This document shows positions 22,798 to 32,206 of a DNA stretch of 64,000 bases, in pieces (positions within the stretch are counted from its first letter, which is position 1; the number at the start of each line of letters is the position of its first letter). The notes beneath the pieces were generated by a model. It saw only the letters and a program-made list of their open reading frames with translations. It was not told the origin of the DNA and made no database searches. Source of the stretch: JADFMN01 sp964529975 (GTDB taxonomy: Bacteria > Armatimonadota > Fimbriimonadia > Fimbriimonadales > Fimbriimonadaceae); NCBI GenBank assembly GCA_964529975.1, contig CAZGXW010000007.1, positions 1 through 64,000 on the forward strand, read 5' to 3'. The translations under genes and the position numbers were made by a program.

Positions 22798-24054
22798 CTA
22801 CTTGCCTGTCTTGTCGGCGCCGTAAACGACGCGGCTGGGGAACAAGGTCTCGATCGAGACCTGCTTCTCGTCTTCCTCAGTGATCTTCTCTTCCGTCGCC
22901 TTGGGCTCGACGATGTCCTTGACCTGCAACTGGGGAAGGCGGCGCGCGCCGGCATACTGCCGGCTATAGTCGCTCAACTTTGTAACGACCACTCTTCGCT
23001 GTGAACTACTTGAGTGAATGAACTTCCCGTCGCCGATGTACATCCCAACGTGGTTGATGCGGCTGGAACTGCGGCCCGTAATGAAGAACAAGAGGTCGCC
23101 CTCCTGAAGCTCGTCCTTAGACACGCGCGTGCCGATCTTCGATTGCTCGATCGAAGTGCGCGGAAGTTTTATGCCGTTGCGAGAGAAGACGTAAGTCGTG
23201 AAGCCAGAGCAATCGAAGCCGCCGCGGCTCGTGCCACCCCACTTGTAGCGGATTCCAAGGAGCGCTTTCGCGTCATCGATCAAAGAAGATGCCTTGTCCA
23301 GGTCGGCCGGTTTCGCCGCGGCAATCTCTTCTGTCTTCGTCGCCTTGTTCGCCGATGTTGCGGGCTTTTCGGCGACCGCTGTCAGTAGGTCTCCCCGCAC
23401 CCAACCGACCGTGCCCCTTGGAAACCGAAGTTCATACCAGGCGCCCTGTCGATCGAGCACGGTCGCAACGGTGCCCTTGTCCACCGTGGTCTTGACCTTC
23501 GCGGCCGTCGTCGGTTCGGTGCGCACGTTCGCCCCGCTTGATGTGATCTTGACCTTCGACGTCGAAATCGTCTTGATGTTGCTTGTGTCTTCGGCGCCGC
23601 CGGGCAACTTCACCTTTTGGCCGATCTGCAACTTGCGCCAGTCAACTCCAGGGTTGGCAGCGTGAATCTGTGCGACGGTCACCCCGTACTTTCGCGCGAT
23701 CGTGTTGTCGTTCTCGCCGCTCTTGACCGTATGGGTCCCGCCTTTGGCCAAGGAACTGGACGAGGAGCCACCCTTCACCGGGATCGTGAGTTTATCGCCG
23801 ATCTGTAGCGTCCGCCAGTTGGTGCCTGGGTTGGCCTTGTGAAGGGCCTCTACCGTGATGCCGTACTTCTTGGCGATCGTCCAGTCGTTCTCACCCTTGG
23901 AGATCGTGTGCGTCTTGCCTGGTATCGGCGCCATGGACGCGTAAAGCGCCTCAGGAGCCCCGTAGAACTCGTTCAGACCCGCCGGCCCTGTCGCTGCGCC
24001 CCCTAGGGCGCCCATCGCGATAGTTGTGGCCATCAGGCCTGTTCGTAGGTTCAA
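22798..24054 (-). CDS. Cell-wall hydrolase: two LysM, SH3b and NlpC/P60 domains
   Basis: A 418-residue exported peptidoglycan endopeptidase. A signal-like N-terminus is followed by LysM 1 (THTISKGENDWTIAKKYGIT, near 48-90), LysM 2 (near 108-150), a bacterial SH3 domain (about 165-225) and the catalytic NlpC/P60 domain with Cys282 in GGFDCSGF, His335 in INHVGMYIG and a third polar residue His near 347. It would cut gamma-D-Glu-DAP or related stem-peptide bonds. The start is TTG 24054: AGGAGGT lies nine bases upstream, while the next ATG is too far away. A promoter with a dyad in its spacer lies at 24123-24152. Confidence 0.93.
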   Translation of the reverse strand: MNLRTGLMATTIAMGALGGAATGPAGLNEFYGAPEALYASMAPIPGKTHTISKGENDWTIAKKYGITVEALHKANPGTNWRTLQIGDKLTIPVKGGSSSSSLAKGGTHTVKSGENDNTIARKYGVTVAQIHAANPGVDWRKLQIGQKVKLPGGAEDTSNIKTISTSKVKITSSGANVRTEPTTAAKVKTTVDKGTVATVLDRQGAWYELRFPRGTVGWVRGDLLTAVAEKPATSANKATKTEEIAAAKPADLDKASSLIDDAKALLGIRYKWGGTSRGGFDCSGFTTYVFSRNGIKLPRTSIEQSKIGTRVSKDELQEGDLLFFITGRSSSRINHVGMYIGDGKFIHSSSSQRRVVVTKLSDYSRQYAGARRLPQLQVKDIVEPKATEEKITEEDEKQVSIETLFPSRVVYGADKTGK

Positions 24055-24122
24055 AACAGCAAGACCTCCTCGCGAGCTAAACGGGCCTCCCCCGGTAAAA
24101 AAACCGTCCCGAGCTCGAATTC

Positions 24123-24152
24123 ATCATACCAACGGTATTGTTGGTAGTTCAA
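24123..24152 (-). promoter_or_regulatory. Promoter with dyad in spacer, NlpC/P60 gene
   Basis: On the minus strand, TTGAAC (24147-24152) and TATGAT (24123-24128) are 18 bases apart. Between them is the dyad ACCAAC-N6-GTTGGT (24128-24145). The leader to the TTG start would be about 60 bases and holds the strong AGGAGGT. Confidence 0.55.
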
Positions 24153-24185
24153 GTTCCACACTCCAGCCGGGGACTTTGGGCCATC

Positions 24186-24201
24186 AGGTTCATTTGAACC
24201 T
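24186..24201. promoter_or_regulatory. Inverted repeat AGGTTCA-TT-TGAACCT
   Basis: A perfect 7-base dyad in the divergent region between the hydrolase and the first GT2 gene; a candidate operator. The TTTGAACCT half also occurs before both ECF sigma genes of this window. Confidence 0.4.
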
Positions 24202-24256
24202 AAAACCCCGTCAAAAAGACACCTCCTCAAACCTGCGGGTACCCTCCCTCCGCCCC

Positions 24257-25099
24257 ATGCTGAGCGTCCTGATTGTGAACTGGAACACAAGGGACCTGCT
24301 CAGGGCGTGCTTGGCCTCAATCCACCGGTTTCCCCCAGACGAGCCGTACGAGGTCATCGTGGTCGACAATGCCTCCTCGGACGGATCCGCCGAGATGGTG
24401 AAGGACGGGTTCCCGTGGGTCAGGCTGATCGAACCCGGGGCCAACACGGGCTATGCGAAAGGCAACAACATCGCCTTCGGGGCGGCCAAGGGAGAATGGT
24501 TCTTGACCCTCAATCCGGACACGGAGTTCGAGGACAAGTCGATCCAGATCGCTCTAAACGAACTCAGGGTCAAGACTGACTTCGGTGCCTGCGCCGTCAG
24601 GCTCGTTGGCCCAGACGGTAGACGGCAGGACTCGATCCGTGCGTTTCCGACGGTCGGCGGCATCCTCTCCGACCTCATGGGCAAGGGTGATAAGTATAGG
24701 TTGTCGGCGTTTGATTATACAAATCCGGGGCCTGCTCCCCAACCCATGGGGACCTTCTTGCTCTTCCGTCGCAAGGCCCTCGAAGCCGTCGGAGACCCGC
24801 ACGCCCCCTTCGACGAACGTTTCCCGATCTTCTTCAACGAGGTCGATCTGCTCAAACGGATGGCAGACAAGGGTTGGCCCTGCTGGTATTCGGCCGCAGG
24901 GCACGTCGTCCACCACCACGGGGCCAGCACGAGCAAAGTCAAGAAGGCGATGGTCTGGGAATCGCACAAGAGCTTGGTGCGTTACTTTGGAAAGCACTTG
25001 CGCTTCCCGGCCCTGCTCTTGCTACCCTTGATCGCCGTCGCCGCGTACATGGCTGCCTTTGTGCGGGCCAAGGGCTACCATGCCGGATTTCGACATTAG
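24257..25099 (+). CDS. GT2-family glycosyltransferase
   Basis: A 280-residue family 2 transferase (GT-A fold) for surface polysaccharide. SVLIVNWNTRDLLRACLASI opens the nucleotide-sugar site, YEVIVVDNASSDGSAEMV and LTLNPDTEFED (the DXD-like site) follow, and RFPIFFNEVDLLKRMADKGW holds the acceptor-side acidic residues. A hydrophobic segment near the C-terminus (FPALLLLPLIAVAAYMAAFV) may anchor it to the membrane. This is the rhamnosyltransferase-like WbbL subgroup; donor and acceptor are not known. The ATG at 24257 has no ribosome-binding site. The gene overlaps the next one by 20 bases. Confidence 0.9.
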   Translation: MLSVLIVNWNTRDLLRACLASIHRFPPDEPYEVIVVDNASSDGSAEMVKDGFPWVRLIEPGANTGYAKGNNIAFGAAKGEWFLTLNPDTEFEDKSIQIALNELRVKTDFGACAVRLVGPDGRRQDSIRAFPTVGGILSDLMGKGDKYRLSAFDYTNPGPAPQPMGTFLLFRRKALEAVGDPHAPFDERFPIFFNEVDLLKRMADKGWPCWYSAAGHVVHHHGASTSKVKKAMVWESHKSLVRYFGKHLRFPALLLLPLIAVAAYMAAFVRAKGYHAGFRH

Positions 25100-25976
25100 C
25101 ATCACGATCTGCAGTTGGAACACGCTCGAGGACACTCGCGCGTGCCTCCAAAGCCTCCGTGAGGCCAAGGACGAGGGTTCGTTCGAGGTCGTTGTCGTAG
25201 ACAACGCCAGCGAGGACGGCTCCGCGGACATGGTCGAGTCAGAGTTCCCTGAGTTCGTCCTGCTCCGCCAGTACACGAATCTGGGATTCACGGGCGGACA
25301 CAACCTCGCGATCGAGCAGGCGAAGGGCCGAGACGTCGCCCTGCTCAACAGCGACACGGTCGTCCATCCCGGTGCGATCAGAACGATCATCGCCTACATG
25401 GGAGCGCATCCCGAAACGGGAGTCGTCGGTCCGAAACTGCTTAACCCCGACGGATCGCTGCAAATGAGCTGTCGCCGCTTTCCTAACCCGGTTGCGGCGG
25501 CCTTCCGCAACACATGGCTCGGCCGCATGTTTCCTAACAACCGCTATGTACGCGAGTACTTGATGGCCGATTTCGAGCACGACCAGCCGCGCGAGGTCGA
25601 TTGGGTTAGTGGCGCGGCGCTGTTCATCCGCCGTGAAGTGATTGAAAAGATCGGCCTGCTTGACGACGAGTTCTTCATGTACTGCGAGGACGTCGACTAT
25701 TGCAAGCGCACTTGGGACGCGGGTTTCAAGGTCGTGTACCTCCCGGACGCCGTGATCACTCACGCCATCGGCAAGAGCAGCGACCAGGTTCCGAACCGAA
25801 TGATCGCGCGGTTCCACCTCTCCATGCTGCGATACTATCGCAAGCACGTGGTCTCCAAGCAGCCGTTCATCGCTCGACCCTTCACGCTTGCGTTCGCAGC
25901 GGGTGCACTTGGCGCTCGGGCGACGGCCTTCTACATCAAGAACCAGATCGACAAGGTTAGGAGGGAGAACGCGTGA
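25080..25976 (+). CDS. GT2-family glycosyltransferase
   Basis: A 298-residue transferase similar in design to its upstream neighbour: ISITICSWNTLEDTRACLQS, VVVVDNASEDGSADMV, ALLNSDTVVHPG (DXD-like) and DDEFFMYCEDVDYCKRTWDAGF. It also has a hydrophobic C-terminal end. The two probably arose by duplication and act in one glycan pathway. ATG 25080 lies within the end of the first gene, preceded by AAGGG. Its stop overlaps the GTG of the next gene (GTGA), showing a tight three-gene operon. Confidence 0.9.
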   Translation: MPDFDISITICSWNTLEDTRACLQSLREAKDEGSFEVVVVDNASEDGSADMVESEFPEFVLLRQYTNLGFTGGHNLAIEQAKGRDVALLNSDTVVHPGAIRTIIAYMGAHPETGVVGPKLLNPDGSLQMSCRRFPNPVAAAFRNTWLGRMFPNNRYVREYLMADFEHDQPREVDWVSGAALFIRREVIEKIGLLDDEFFMYCEDVDYCKRTWDAGFKVVYLPDAVITHAIGKSSDQVPNRMIARFHLSMLRYYRKHVVSKQPFIARPFTLAFAAGALGARATAFYIKNQIDKVRRENA

Positions 25977-28174
25977 ACAAGGGCGAGATCGGACTTTCGT
26001 GTCTGCTCATTGCCCTTTTCTTTGCTATCGTCGCAGGCGGGCACGTGTCCATGGACGCCAAGCCTGAAGGGGCGGCCGCTCTTGGCGTCGTCCTGACGCT
26101 CGTTTCTGCCGGTCTCGCCGCCTACGGCGTGGCGTGTGCCAGGACCGACAAGACAATGCAGGCCTTTGCCTGCCTGTCTCTCTCAGCAATCCTCGTCGTG
26201 CTCGATCTGCTTTCCGGTGGGGATATGTTTGCCACCATTCGCACCCTGGTCGCAGCACTCGTGTTCGGGGGGCTTGCCTATCAACTCGGCAAGAACCGCG
26301 TGAACCAAATGCCTACGACGCTGCACGCGGGCTTCCTAGCGCTCCTTGTTGCAGCGATGGGGACATCGATCCTCGTCAGCGAGTTCAAGTGGATAAGCGC
26401 CGACGCATGGATCAACTGGCTCGTTTTCGCGGCGGCGCTGTATCTCACAGTTGCGACGGTCGGTCGCGTCAGAGGTCCGCGCCTTGTTATCGAGACGGTT
26501 GTGTTCGCCATTGCGCTGGTAGCCCTCAAGGGCGTTTTCGAGTACCTCGGTATGCGTGCCGAAGAGCCTACCTATCGCATCTTTGCCGATTGGAACAACC
26601 CCAACGCGCTCGCTGGGCTTCTCGTCGCCGGGATTCCGCTGTCGGCAGGGGTCGCCTTGGTCTCTGCAGGCATGCGCAGGTCGCTCGCGTGGGCCGGTGG
26701 CGCGCTCATGGTCGTCGCGCTCGCGCTCACGCAATCCAAGGGCGGCATTCTCGTCTTGCCTGTGTCGCTCGTCGCCCTGGTCTTGTGCCTGTTCGTTTGG
26801 CGCACGGGCAAACCGTTGGCCCGTGCAGGCATCGCGCTCGCACCAATCCTGATCGGAGCGCTGTTTGTGTTTGTTGTCCAAGCCACGACTCCAAAGAAGG
26901 CACCAGGAGCCCCGCTCAGCCGCCTCAGTGTCGCCGGTGCGGAGCAGGCGCAATCCAGCGAATACCGCAAGTTGCTTTGGCAGGGAGCCAAGGATCTCGC
27001 GCTCGCCCAGCCCGTCGGCTACGGCGCAGGCACCTATCGCTACTACTCCGCGGTGAGCGGACTGACCGAGCAGACGCACCTCGCGCACCAGACCTACCTG
27101 CAGGTCGCGGTCGAAGGCGGATGGGTCGCATTGATCGGGCTTTTGGGACTCGCAGTCGTTTGGACTGTGCGTGTTTTTGCGGGAGCCCGCGCGCTCGATG
27201 AAGAGCGCAACCTCCTTCGCGCATCGGTCTTCGCAGCCGTGGTCGCATTCGGTGCCAATGGGTTCGTCGAGAGCAACGTGTTCTTCTTCGGCACTGGGCT
27301 GCTGCTCTTTGTCTTGGTCGGACTAGGGCTCCAGTTGGCGGCGGACGGCACTTCGCCCGAATCGTTGCCTGGCGGGCTCCGAGGAATGATCGCTGTCTGC
27401 TGTTGTGGCCTACCCATGGCCTTCATGGTCTGGGTGCAGTACGTCGAGAACGGCAAGTCCGGCCTTATGAGCGCGATAGCAGGCCAAGACCGGTCCGCCG
27501 TCGAGGGACAACTGAACTTGCTCAAGAACGTCGGGGCGTTCGACGGCGAGTCCTGGTACCTACGCGCCCAACTCGAGCGAGACTCCAAGGAGCGACTCGC
27601 TTTGTTCGCGCGCGCGGCGCAACTCGCGCCGACCACACGCACGCTCCGTGCACTCGCAAAAGAGCGGACCGAACAAAACGACATTGCGGGCGCCCTCGCC
27701 ACCCTGAAGGGCGCGCTCGCATTCGACCGGAACAACCTTCGCACGCTCAAACAACTCCTCGACACTCAGATCGAGTCAGGAGACGAGACGGCAGCCACTG
27801 CCACTGCGGTATGGATCATTGGTGTCGAAGACTCCGTCTATCTCAAGGTCCGGGCTTTGCCAGAACTCGTCCCGACCGAGCCTTTCGAGGCGCGTGTCTT
27901 TCTGGCCGAGCGGACAGACCCCAAGAACAAGGTTGCTTACCTACGTGCTGCCTTAGATGGATACGCGCGGTACAAGGCGCTCACAGTGCCACGCGTGCTC
28001 GCTTTTGACAAAGAAGGGCTCGACTACGCCGGCCAAAGCAAGAGCGACGCTGAGCGGCACATGGCCCAAGCGCGAGACGTCGCGAACGAACTGATCGAAC
28101 TCTACGGAGCCTCGGGAGACTCCAAGGCAGTCGAGGAAGTGCGCGGGCTGTTGAGCGGCCTAACCGTCGACTGA
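25973..28174 (+). CDS. O-antigen ligase-like membrane protein with C-terminal TPRs
   Basis: A 733-residue protein. The first about 480 residues contain about a dozen membrane helices and the Wzy_C/WaaL-type loop: FADWNNPNALAGLL near 200 and THLAHQTYLQVAVEGGWVAL near 368-387, with the His and Arg/Asn region used in ligases and polymerases. The last 240 residues are soluble helical repeats (LARAAQLAPTTRTLRALAKE-like) resembling TPRs. Following two GT2 genes, it would polymerise or ligate the glycan they build. The GTG start has AGGAGGGA upstream. The 3' end overlaps the convergent PBP2 gene by 73 bases. Confidence 0.85.
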   Translation: MNKGEIGLSCLLIALFFAIVAGGHVSMDAKPEGAAALGVVLTLVSAGLAAYGVACARTDKTMQAFACLSLSAILVVLDLLSGGDMFATIRTLVAALVFGGLAYQLGKNRVNQMPTTLHAGFLALLVAAMGTSILVSEFKWISADAWINWLVFAAALYLTVATVGRVRGPRLVIETVVFAIALVALKGVFEYLGMRAEEPTYRIFADWNNPNALAGLLVAGIPLSAGVALVSAGMRRSLAWAGGALMVVALALTQSKGGILVLPVSLVALVLCLFVWRTGKPLARAGIALAPILIGALFVFVVQATTPKKAPGAPLSRLSVAGAEQAQSSEYRKLLWQGAKDLALAQPVGYGAGTYRYYSAVSGLTEQTHLAHQTYLQVAVEGGWVALIGLLGLAVVWTVRVFAGARALDEERNLLRASVFAAVVAFGANGFVESNVFFFGTGLLLFVLVGLGLQLAADGTSPESLPGGLRGMIAVCCCGLPMAFMVWVQYVENGKSGLMSAIAGQDRSAVEGQLNLLKNVGAFDGESWYLRAQLERDSKERLALFARAAQLAPTTRTLRALAKERTEQNDIAGALATLKGALAFDRNNLRTLKQLLDTQIESGDETAATATAVWIIGVEDSVYLKVRALPELVPTEPFEARVFLAERTDPKNKVAYLRAALDGYARYKALTVPRVLAFDKEGLDYAGQSKSDAERHMAQARDVANELIELYGASGDSKAVEEVRGLLSGLTVD

Positions 28175-29946
28175 ACTTCAGGGATCAGTCCCATTTTGCC
28201 GTTCAAGTACTTGTCGACGATCTCCTTGGCGATCGGCGCGGCGACAACGCCGCCATGGCCCGCGTTCTCGACGATCACCGCGATCGCGATGCGCGGCGCG
28301 TCGATAGGAGCAAGGCCGACGAACCAACCGTGCGCCATCGGGCCGTGCGAGTTCTGTGCGCTCCCTGTCTTGCCGCCCCAGGCCATCCCAGGAATCTTGT
28401 AACTCCCAGCCGTACCATGGTCCACGACCGCAAAGAGCGCGCTCCTCAACGTCGACCAGAATGAGGCCGGGAGATCGAGTTTGATCAGCGCTTGTGGATC
28501 GATGGGATGCAACCGGTTCTCAGCGTCGCGAGAAGCCTTGAGCAAGTGCGGTTTGTAGGCAACGCCGTTGTTTGCGACCGTCGAGACGACAGAAAGCATC
28601 TGCAGCGGCGTCAGTGCGAGCGGCCCTTGACCGATTCCGACGTTCATCGTGTCGTACGGCTGCCACTTTCGCTCCATCTTCTCGAACTGCTCTGGCGTTG
28701 GAGCAATGCCGCGGCTCTCGCCCGGCAAGTCGATCCCCTGCTTCTCGCCAAGCCCGAGCGCCTCGATCGCCTTCTGCATGTTGACCTGGCCCGCCCGCAT
28801 CGCGAGGTCGTAGAAGTAGACGTTGCACGAAGCCGCCATCGCCGCGTTGAAGTCCACCGCGCCGTGCCGACCGAGGCACGTCCAAGCTCGATTGCCCAAA
28901 CGGTACGAGCCGTTGCACGTGACTCGCCTGTAAGCGTCGAAGACGCCACCCATCTCTGCGGCGATGCTCGTTACGATCTTGTATGTCGAACCCGGCTGGT
29001 ACGCGCCGGCGATCGCCCGCTTCAGGAACGGCTTCAATTTGTCTTGAGACAGGCGATCGTAGTCGACGGAACTGATCCCGTTGTCCCACAAGTGGATGTC
29101 GTACGTCGGACTGCTGACCATGCAGAGCACCTCGCCCGTCCGAGGATCGGTCGCCACGACCGCGCCTGGCCTGCCGCCGAGCGCCTGCGTCGCCAGTCTC
29201 TGCAAACGGAGGTCGAGCGCAAGCACAAGTTCCTGACCTGGCACGGGGCGATCTGTAGAGACAGTGCGCAACGGCCGCATCTGCGGATCGACGGCGATCC
29301 GCTCTGCGCCCGCCGTACCCATCAACAACTTTTCGTAGAACTGTTCTAGCCCGTCGCGCCCAACATAAGGCATCGGCTCCAGTCCCTCCGCCTTCAAAGC
29401 CTTGACCTCCTTCTCGGTGGGCTTCCAAACGTATCCGAGAGTGTGCGTGAGCGCGGTCGGCTCGATGTACTCGCGCGTCGGCTGTAGAACCACGCCAAAG
29501 CCGGGCAGACGGTCGCCCGCCTCTGCGATGATCGACGCGGCTTCTGGAGACGCACCGACAAAGATCACGTTGGGAACGTAGGGGTCCCAACTCGCCTCCT
29601 TCAGCGGCTTGTCCAGTTTCTCGCGAGGCACGCCGAGCAACCGGGCGACCTCGTCGATCGTCTCGGGGTTCTTGATGACCGTGTCGTACACGGCTGTCAC
29701 GACAGCGTTCTGCTTCACACCTGCGATCACGATCCCGTTCCGGTCGACGATCCGACCGCGTGGTGCGATGCTCTTGACAACGTCGATCCCCGTGCTCTCA
29801 CCCATCGCGGCAAGCCTGTCGGCATGGATGACCTGCAGGTACCACAAGCGTGAAAGAAAGACAATGATCGCAATGACCACCAGGCCCGGAACAAGCAACT
29901 GTCGTTCGTCGAGCGTCGCTTGGCGGGGCGTGTGGATGACGGACAT
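28102..29946 (-). CDS. mrdA: Penicillin-binding protein 2 (class B transpeptidase)
   Basis: A 614-residue class B PBP that cross-links peptidoglycan during elongation with RodA. One membrane helix (LVPGLVVIAIIVFLSRLWYL, about 18-38) is followed by the dimerisation domain (APRGRIVDRNG near 60) and the transpeptidase domain with STYK (Ser320, Lys323), SCN near 380 and KTGSAQ (Lys526). Length and the long pedestal insert favour PBP2 over PBP3. The C-terminal 73 bases overlap the O-antigen ligase-like gene. It is last in the sigma/anti-sigma/RseB-like/PBP1A gene string. rodA is not in the window. Confidence 0.92.
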   Translation of the reverse strand: MSVIHTPRQATLDERQLLVPGLVVIAIIVFLSRLWYLQVIHADRLAAMGESTGIDVVKSIAPRGRIVDRNGIVIAGVKQNAVVTAVYDTVIKNPETIDEVARLLGVPREKLDKPLKEASWDPYVPNVIFVGASPEAASIIAEAGDRLPGFGVVLQPTREYIEPTALTHTLGYVWKPTEKEVKALKAEGLEPMPYVGRDGLEQFYEKLLMGTAGAERIAVDPQMRPLRTVSTDRPVPGQELVLALDLRLQRLATQALGGRPGAVVATDPRTGEVLCMVSSPTYDIHLWDNGISSVDYDRLSQDKLKPFLKRAIAGAYQPGSTYKIVTSIAAEMGGVFDAYRRVTCNGSYRLGNRAWTCLGRHGAVDFNAAMAASCNVYFYDLAMRAGQVNMQKAIEALGLGEKQGIDLPGESRGIAPTPEQFEKMERKWQPYDTMNVGIGQGPLALTPLQMLSVVSTVANNGVAYKPHLLKASRDAENRLHPIDPQALIKLDLPASFWSTLRSALFAVVDHGTAGSYKIPGMAWGGKTGSAQNSHGPMAHGWFVGLAPIDAPRIAIAVIVENAGHGGVVAAPIAKEIVDKYLNGKMGLIPEVQSTVRPLNSPRTSSTALESPEAP

Positions 29947-29949
29947 GGT

Positions 29950-32178
29950 CTAGTGTGGCGGAACGTGCTGTGGGCAGCGGCTCTTGGGCTCTGAGCCCTT
30001 TAGATAGGGTTTGCGAGCCTTCTCAGGACAGTATGTCGTCGCCAAGGCTCCTGTGTCGGCACAAACTTCTGCATACACGATCTCCAAAGACCGCTCGTCG
30101 CCCTCGTCAGGAGGCGTTGTCCGCACTGGCGGCCCGCTCGTCGCTCCGTCTCCGACCGGAGGCGTGGTCACCGGCGGTTGGTCAGGAATCTCTTCGAACA
30201 TTCCACGGTTGGGATCGACTTCGATCTCGATCGCCGAGTCCTCGTACGACCCGGAGAACTTGACCTCGCGCTCGCCGAGCACGTCTTGCGCCCGCTTTAC
30301 GACCTTGCCCCAGAACGGGCCGACTGACGTCCCGCCGAACACGCGGTTCATCGCTTGGTAGATCCAACGGTCGCCTTGCCTGACTTCGCTACCCACCCAG
30401 CCGATTCCTACGAACCGGTTTGTGTAGCCGCAGAACCAGGCGTCGCGGTAGTCGTTCGTCGTGCCAGTCTTTCCGTGACCGTTGACGACCTTTGCATCGA
30501 CGATCGCCGGGCGTCCCGTGCCGTTGTTCGCGGCCTTGTAGAGCATCGTGTCCATCACGCGCGCGGTACGTGGATTCACAGCGTTCTTCGAGACCTTAGG
30601 GCCATACCGTTTGACGACCTCGCCGTCCGGACCGATGACGCGACGAATGAAGTAGGGCTCGATCCGGTCACCGTGGTTCTTGAATGCGCTATAGGCGCGC
30701 GACATCTCCAATGGCGACACTGCCGTCGAACCGAGCGCAAGGGCTGGGACCGCGGCCAGGTCGCTCTTGAAGCCGAACCCGTTCTTGCACAGTCCAACGA
30801 CGTTCTCTGGGCCAGTCATGATCATGACCCGTGCGGCGACTGTGTTGATCGACTTCTGGAGCGCGTACTCGACCGTGACCGATCCGTCGTACACCTCGTC
30901 GGAGTTGTGCACCATCTTCGGCGGACCATAAGTGGCCGGCCAATAGAAGACCTCGCGGCTCACCATCGACCCTGGCGTGATCAGCCCGCGGTCGATCGCG
31001 GTCGCATACACGAACGGCTTGAACGACGAGCCCGGTTGGCGCGAACCCTGCGTCACGACGTCGAACTGGTTGCGGTCGTAGTCCGACCCACCGACGTGCA
31101 CGATCACCGCGCCGTCGTCGTCGACCAAGAACATCGCCGCAGTCGTGACCTTCTTGCCACGCAGCCCGCGAACCGCCTTCTCGATCTCTTCTTCGGCGTA
31201 TTTCTGGATCTCCCAGTTGAGGGTCGTCTCGATGCGATACCCGCCCAATTTGAAGTCGACGCCGGGGAAATCGCGCTGCAACTCGCGCAGCACAGTGTCC
31301 ACAAAATATGGCGCGTACTTCTTGCCACTGACCGTAATCGGCCTCTCCTTCGCGAGTTTCGGTACCTCCGCCTTCGCGTCGTAGTACTCCTTCTCCGTGA
31401 TCATCTTCTCGTCGAGCATCAAGTACAGCACGACGTCTCGGTTCTTGATCGCCACGTCGAGGTTGTCGAACGGGTTCTCGTCACTAGGTCGGCGCACGAG
31501 CCGCGCCAGCATGGCAGCCTCGCCGAGAGTCAGTTCGTCCAGCGTCTTGCCAAAGTAAACGTCCGCGGCCGCGGCGATCCCGTAGGAGCGCTTGCCGTAA
31601 TAAACCTGGTTCAGATAGAGTTCGAGGATCTGGTACTTCGTCAGGGTCCGCTCGATCTGCATCGCGAGCGCCATGTCGTCCAGTTTTCTGTCCATTGTCT
31701 GGACAGGGCTCGTGTAGACGCGCTTGGCGATCTGCATCGTCAACGTCGAGCCACCGCGCGGGACCGAACCGCGAACCATCGTCTGCAGCGCGATGTTGGT
31801 CATTGTCACGAAGTCGACGCCGTCGTGCTTGAAGAACCGCTTGTCTTCTGCCGCAAGCGTCGCGTCGATCACGCGCTGTGGGACGTCCTCGATCGAGACG
31901 GGCTTGCGATACTGTCCCTGCATCGAGTACAGCACCGTGCCGTCGTCGCTCACGATCTCGCTGGCCTGGCTGCTGATCTGCTCCATGATCGTGCCGAGGT
32001 TCGGGATCATGGTCGCCGCCTTGTTCAAGCGCGGCATCAAAACGACGACGAAGGTGATCGCAAAGACGCTCGCCCCAGCAATGGCGAACCACATCAGCCG
32101 CTTGAGGAAGCGAACGATGCGCGGCTTCTGCTTGGGCGCGGCCTTCGAGCCCGTCTTGACTCCAGCCACTGTGCTCAT
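29950..32178 (-). CDS. Penicillin-binding protein 1A (class A, bifunctional)
   Basis: A 742-residue glycosyltransferase/transpeptidase. A basic cytoplasmic tail and membrane helix (about 32-50) precede the GT51 domain with ATLAAEDKRFFKHDGVD, RGGSTLTMQIAKRVYTS and KYQILELYLNQVYYG. The transpeptidase domain carries SSFK (Ser384, Lys387), KSINT and KTGTTNDYRDAWFCGY. A Pro/Thr-rich tail ends the protein. It polymerises glycan strands and cross-links them. The PBP2 gene starts 3 bases downstream, so the two are co-transcribed. The overlapping long frame on the plus strand is a shadow. Confidence 0.95.
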   Translation of the reverse strand: MSTVAGVKTGSKAAPKQKPRIVRFLKRLMWFAIAGASVFAITFVVVLMPRLNKAATMIPNLGTIMEQISSQASEIVSDDGTVLYSMQGQYRKPVSIEDVPQRVIDATLAAEDKRFFKHDGVDFVTMTNIALQTMVRGSVPRGGSTLTMQIAKRVYTSPVQTMDRKLDDMALAMQIERTLTKYQILELYLNQVYYGKRSYGIAAAADVYFGKTLDELTLGEAAMLARLVRRPSDENPFDNLDVAIKNRDVVLYLMLDEKMITEKEYYDAKAEVPKLAKERPITVSGKKYAPYFVDTVLRELQRDFPGVDFKLGGYRIETTLNWEIQKYAEEEIEKAVRGLRGKKVTTAAMFLVDDDGAVIVHVGGSDYDRNQFDVVTQGSRQPGSSFKPFVYATAIDRGLITPGSMVSREVFYWPATYGPPKMVHNSDEVYDGSVTVEYALQKSINTVAARVMIMTGPENVVGLCKNGFGFKSDLAAVPALALGSTAVSPLEMSRAYSAFKNHGDRIEPYFIRRVIGPDGEVVKRYGPKVSKNAVNPRTARVMDTMLYKAANNGTGRPAIVDAKVVNGHGKTGTTNDYRDAWFCGYTNRFVGIGWVGSEVRQGDRWIYQAMNRVFGGTSVGPFWGKVVKRAQDVLGEREVKFSGSYEDSAIEIEVDPNRGMFEEIPDQPPVTTPPVGDGATSGPPVRTTPPDEGDERSLEIVYAEVCADTGALATTYCPEKARKPYLKGSEPKSRCPQHVPPH

Positions 32179-32206
32179 GGTGTCGTTCGGCGCCGGGCGC
32201 CTGATG

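Noticed and set aside
24109..24122. CCGAGCTCGAATTC resembling a cloning-vector polylinker
   Set aside because: Only 14 bases match and the flanks do not; it lies in a natural promoter region, so chance is more likely.
24055..24256. c-di-AMP (ydaO-type) riboswitch before the NlpC/P60 gene
   Set aside because: A GGGGGA run is present in the leader, but the GGGGTGAATC partner and other conserved blocks are absent, and the predicted leader is only about 60 bases.
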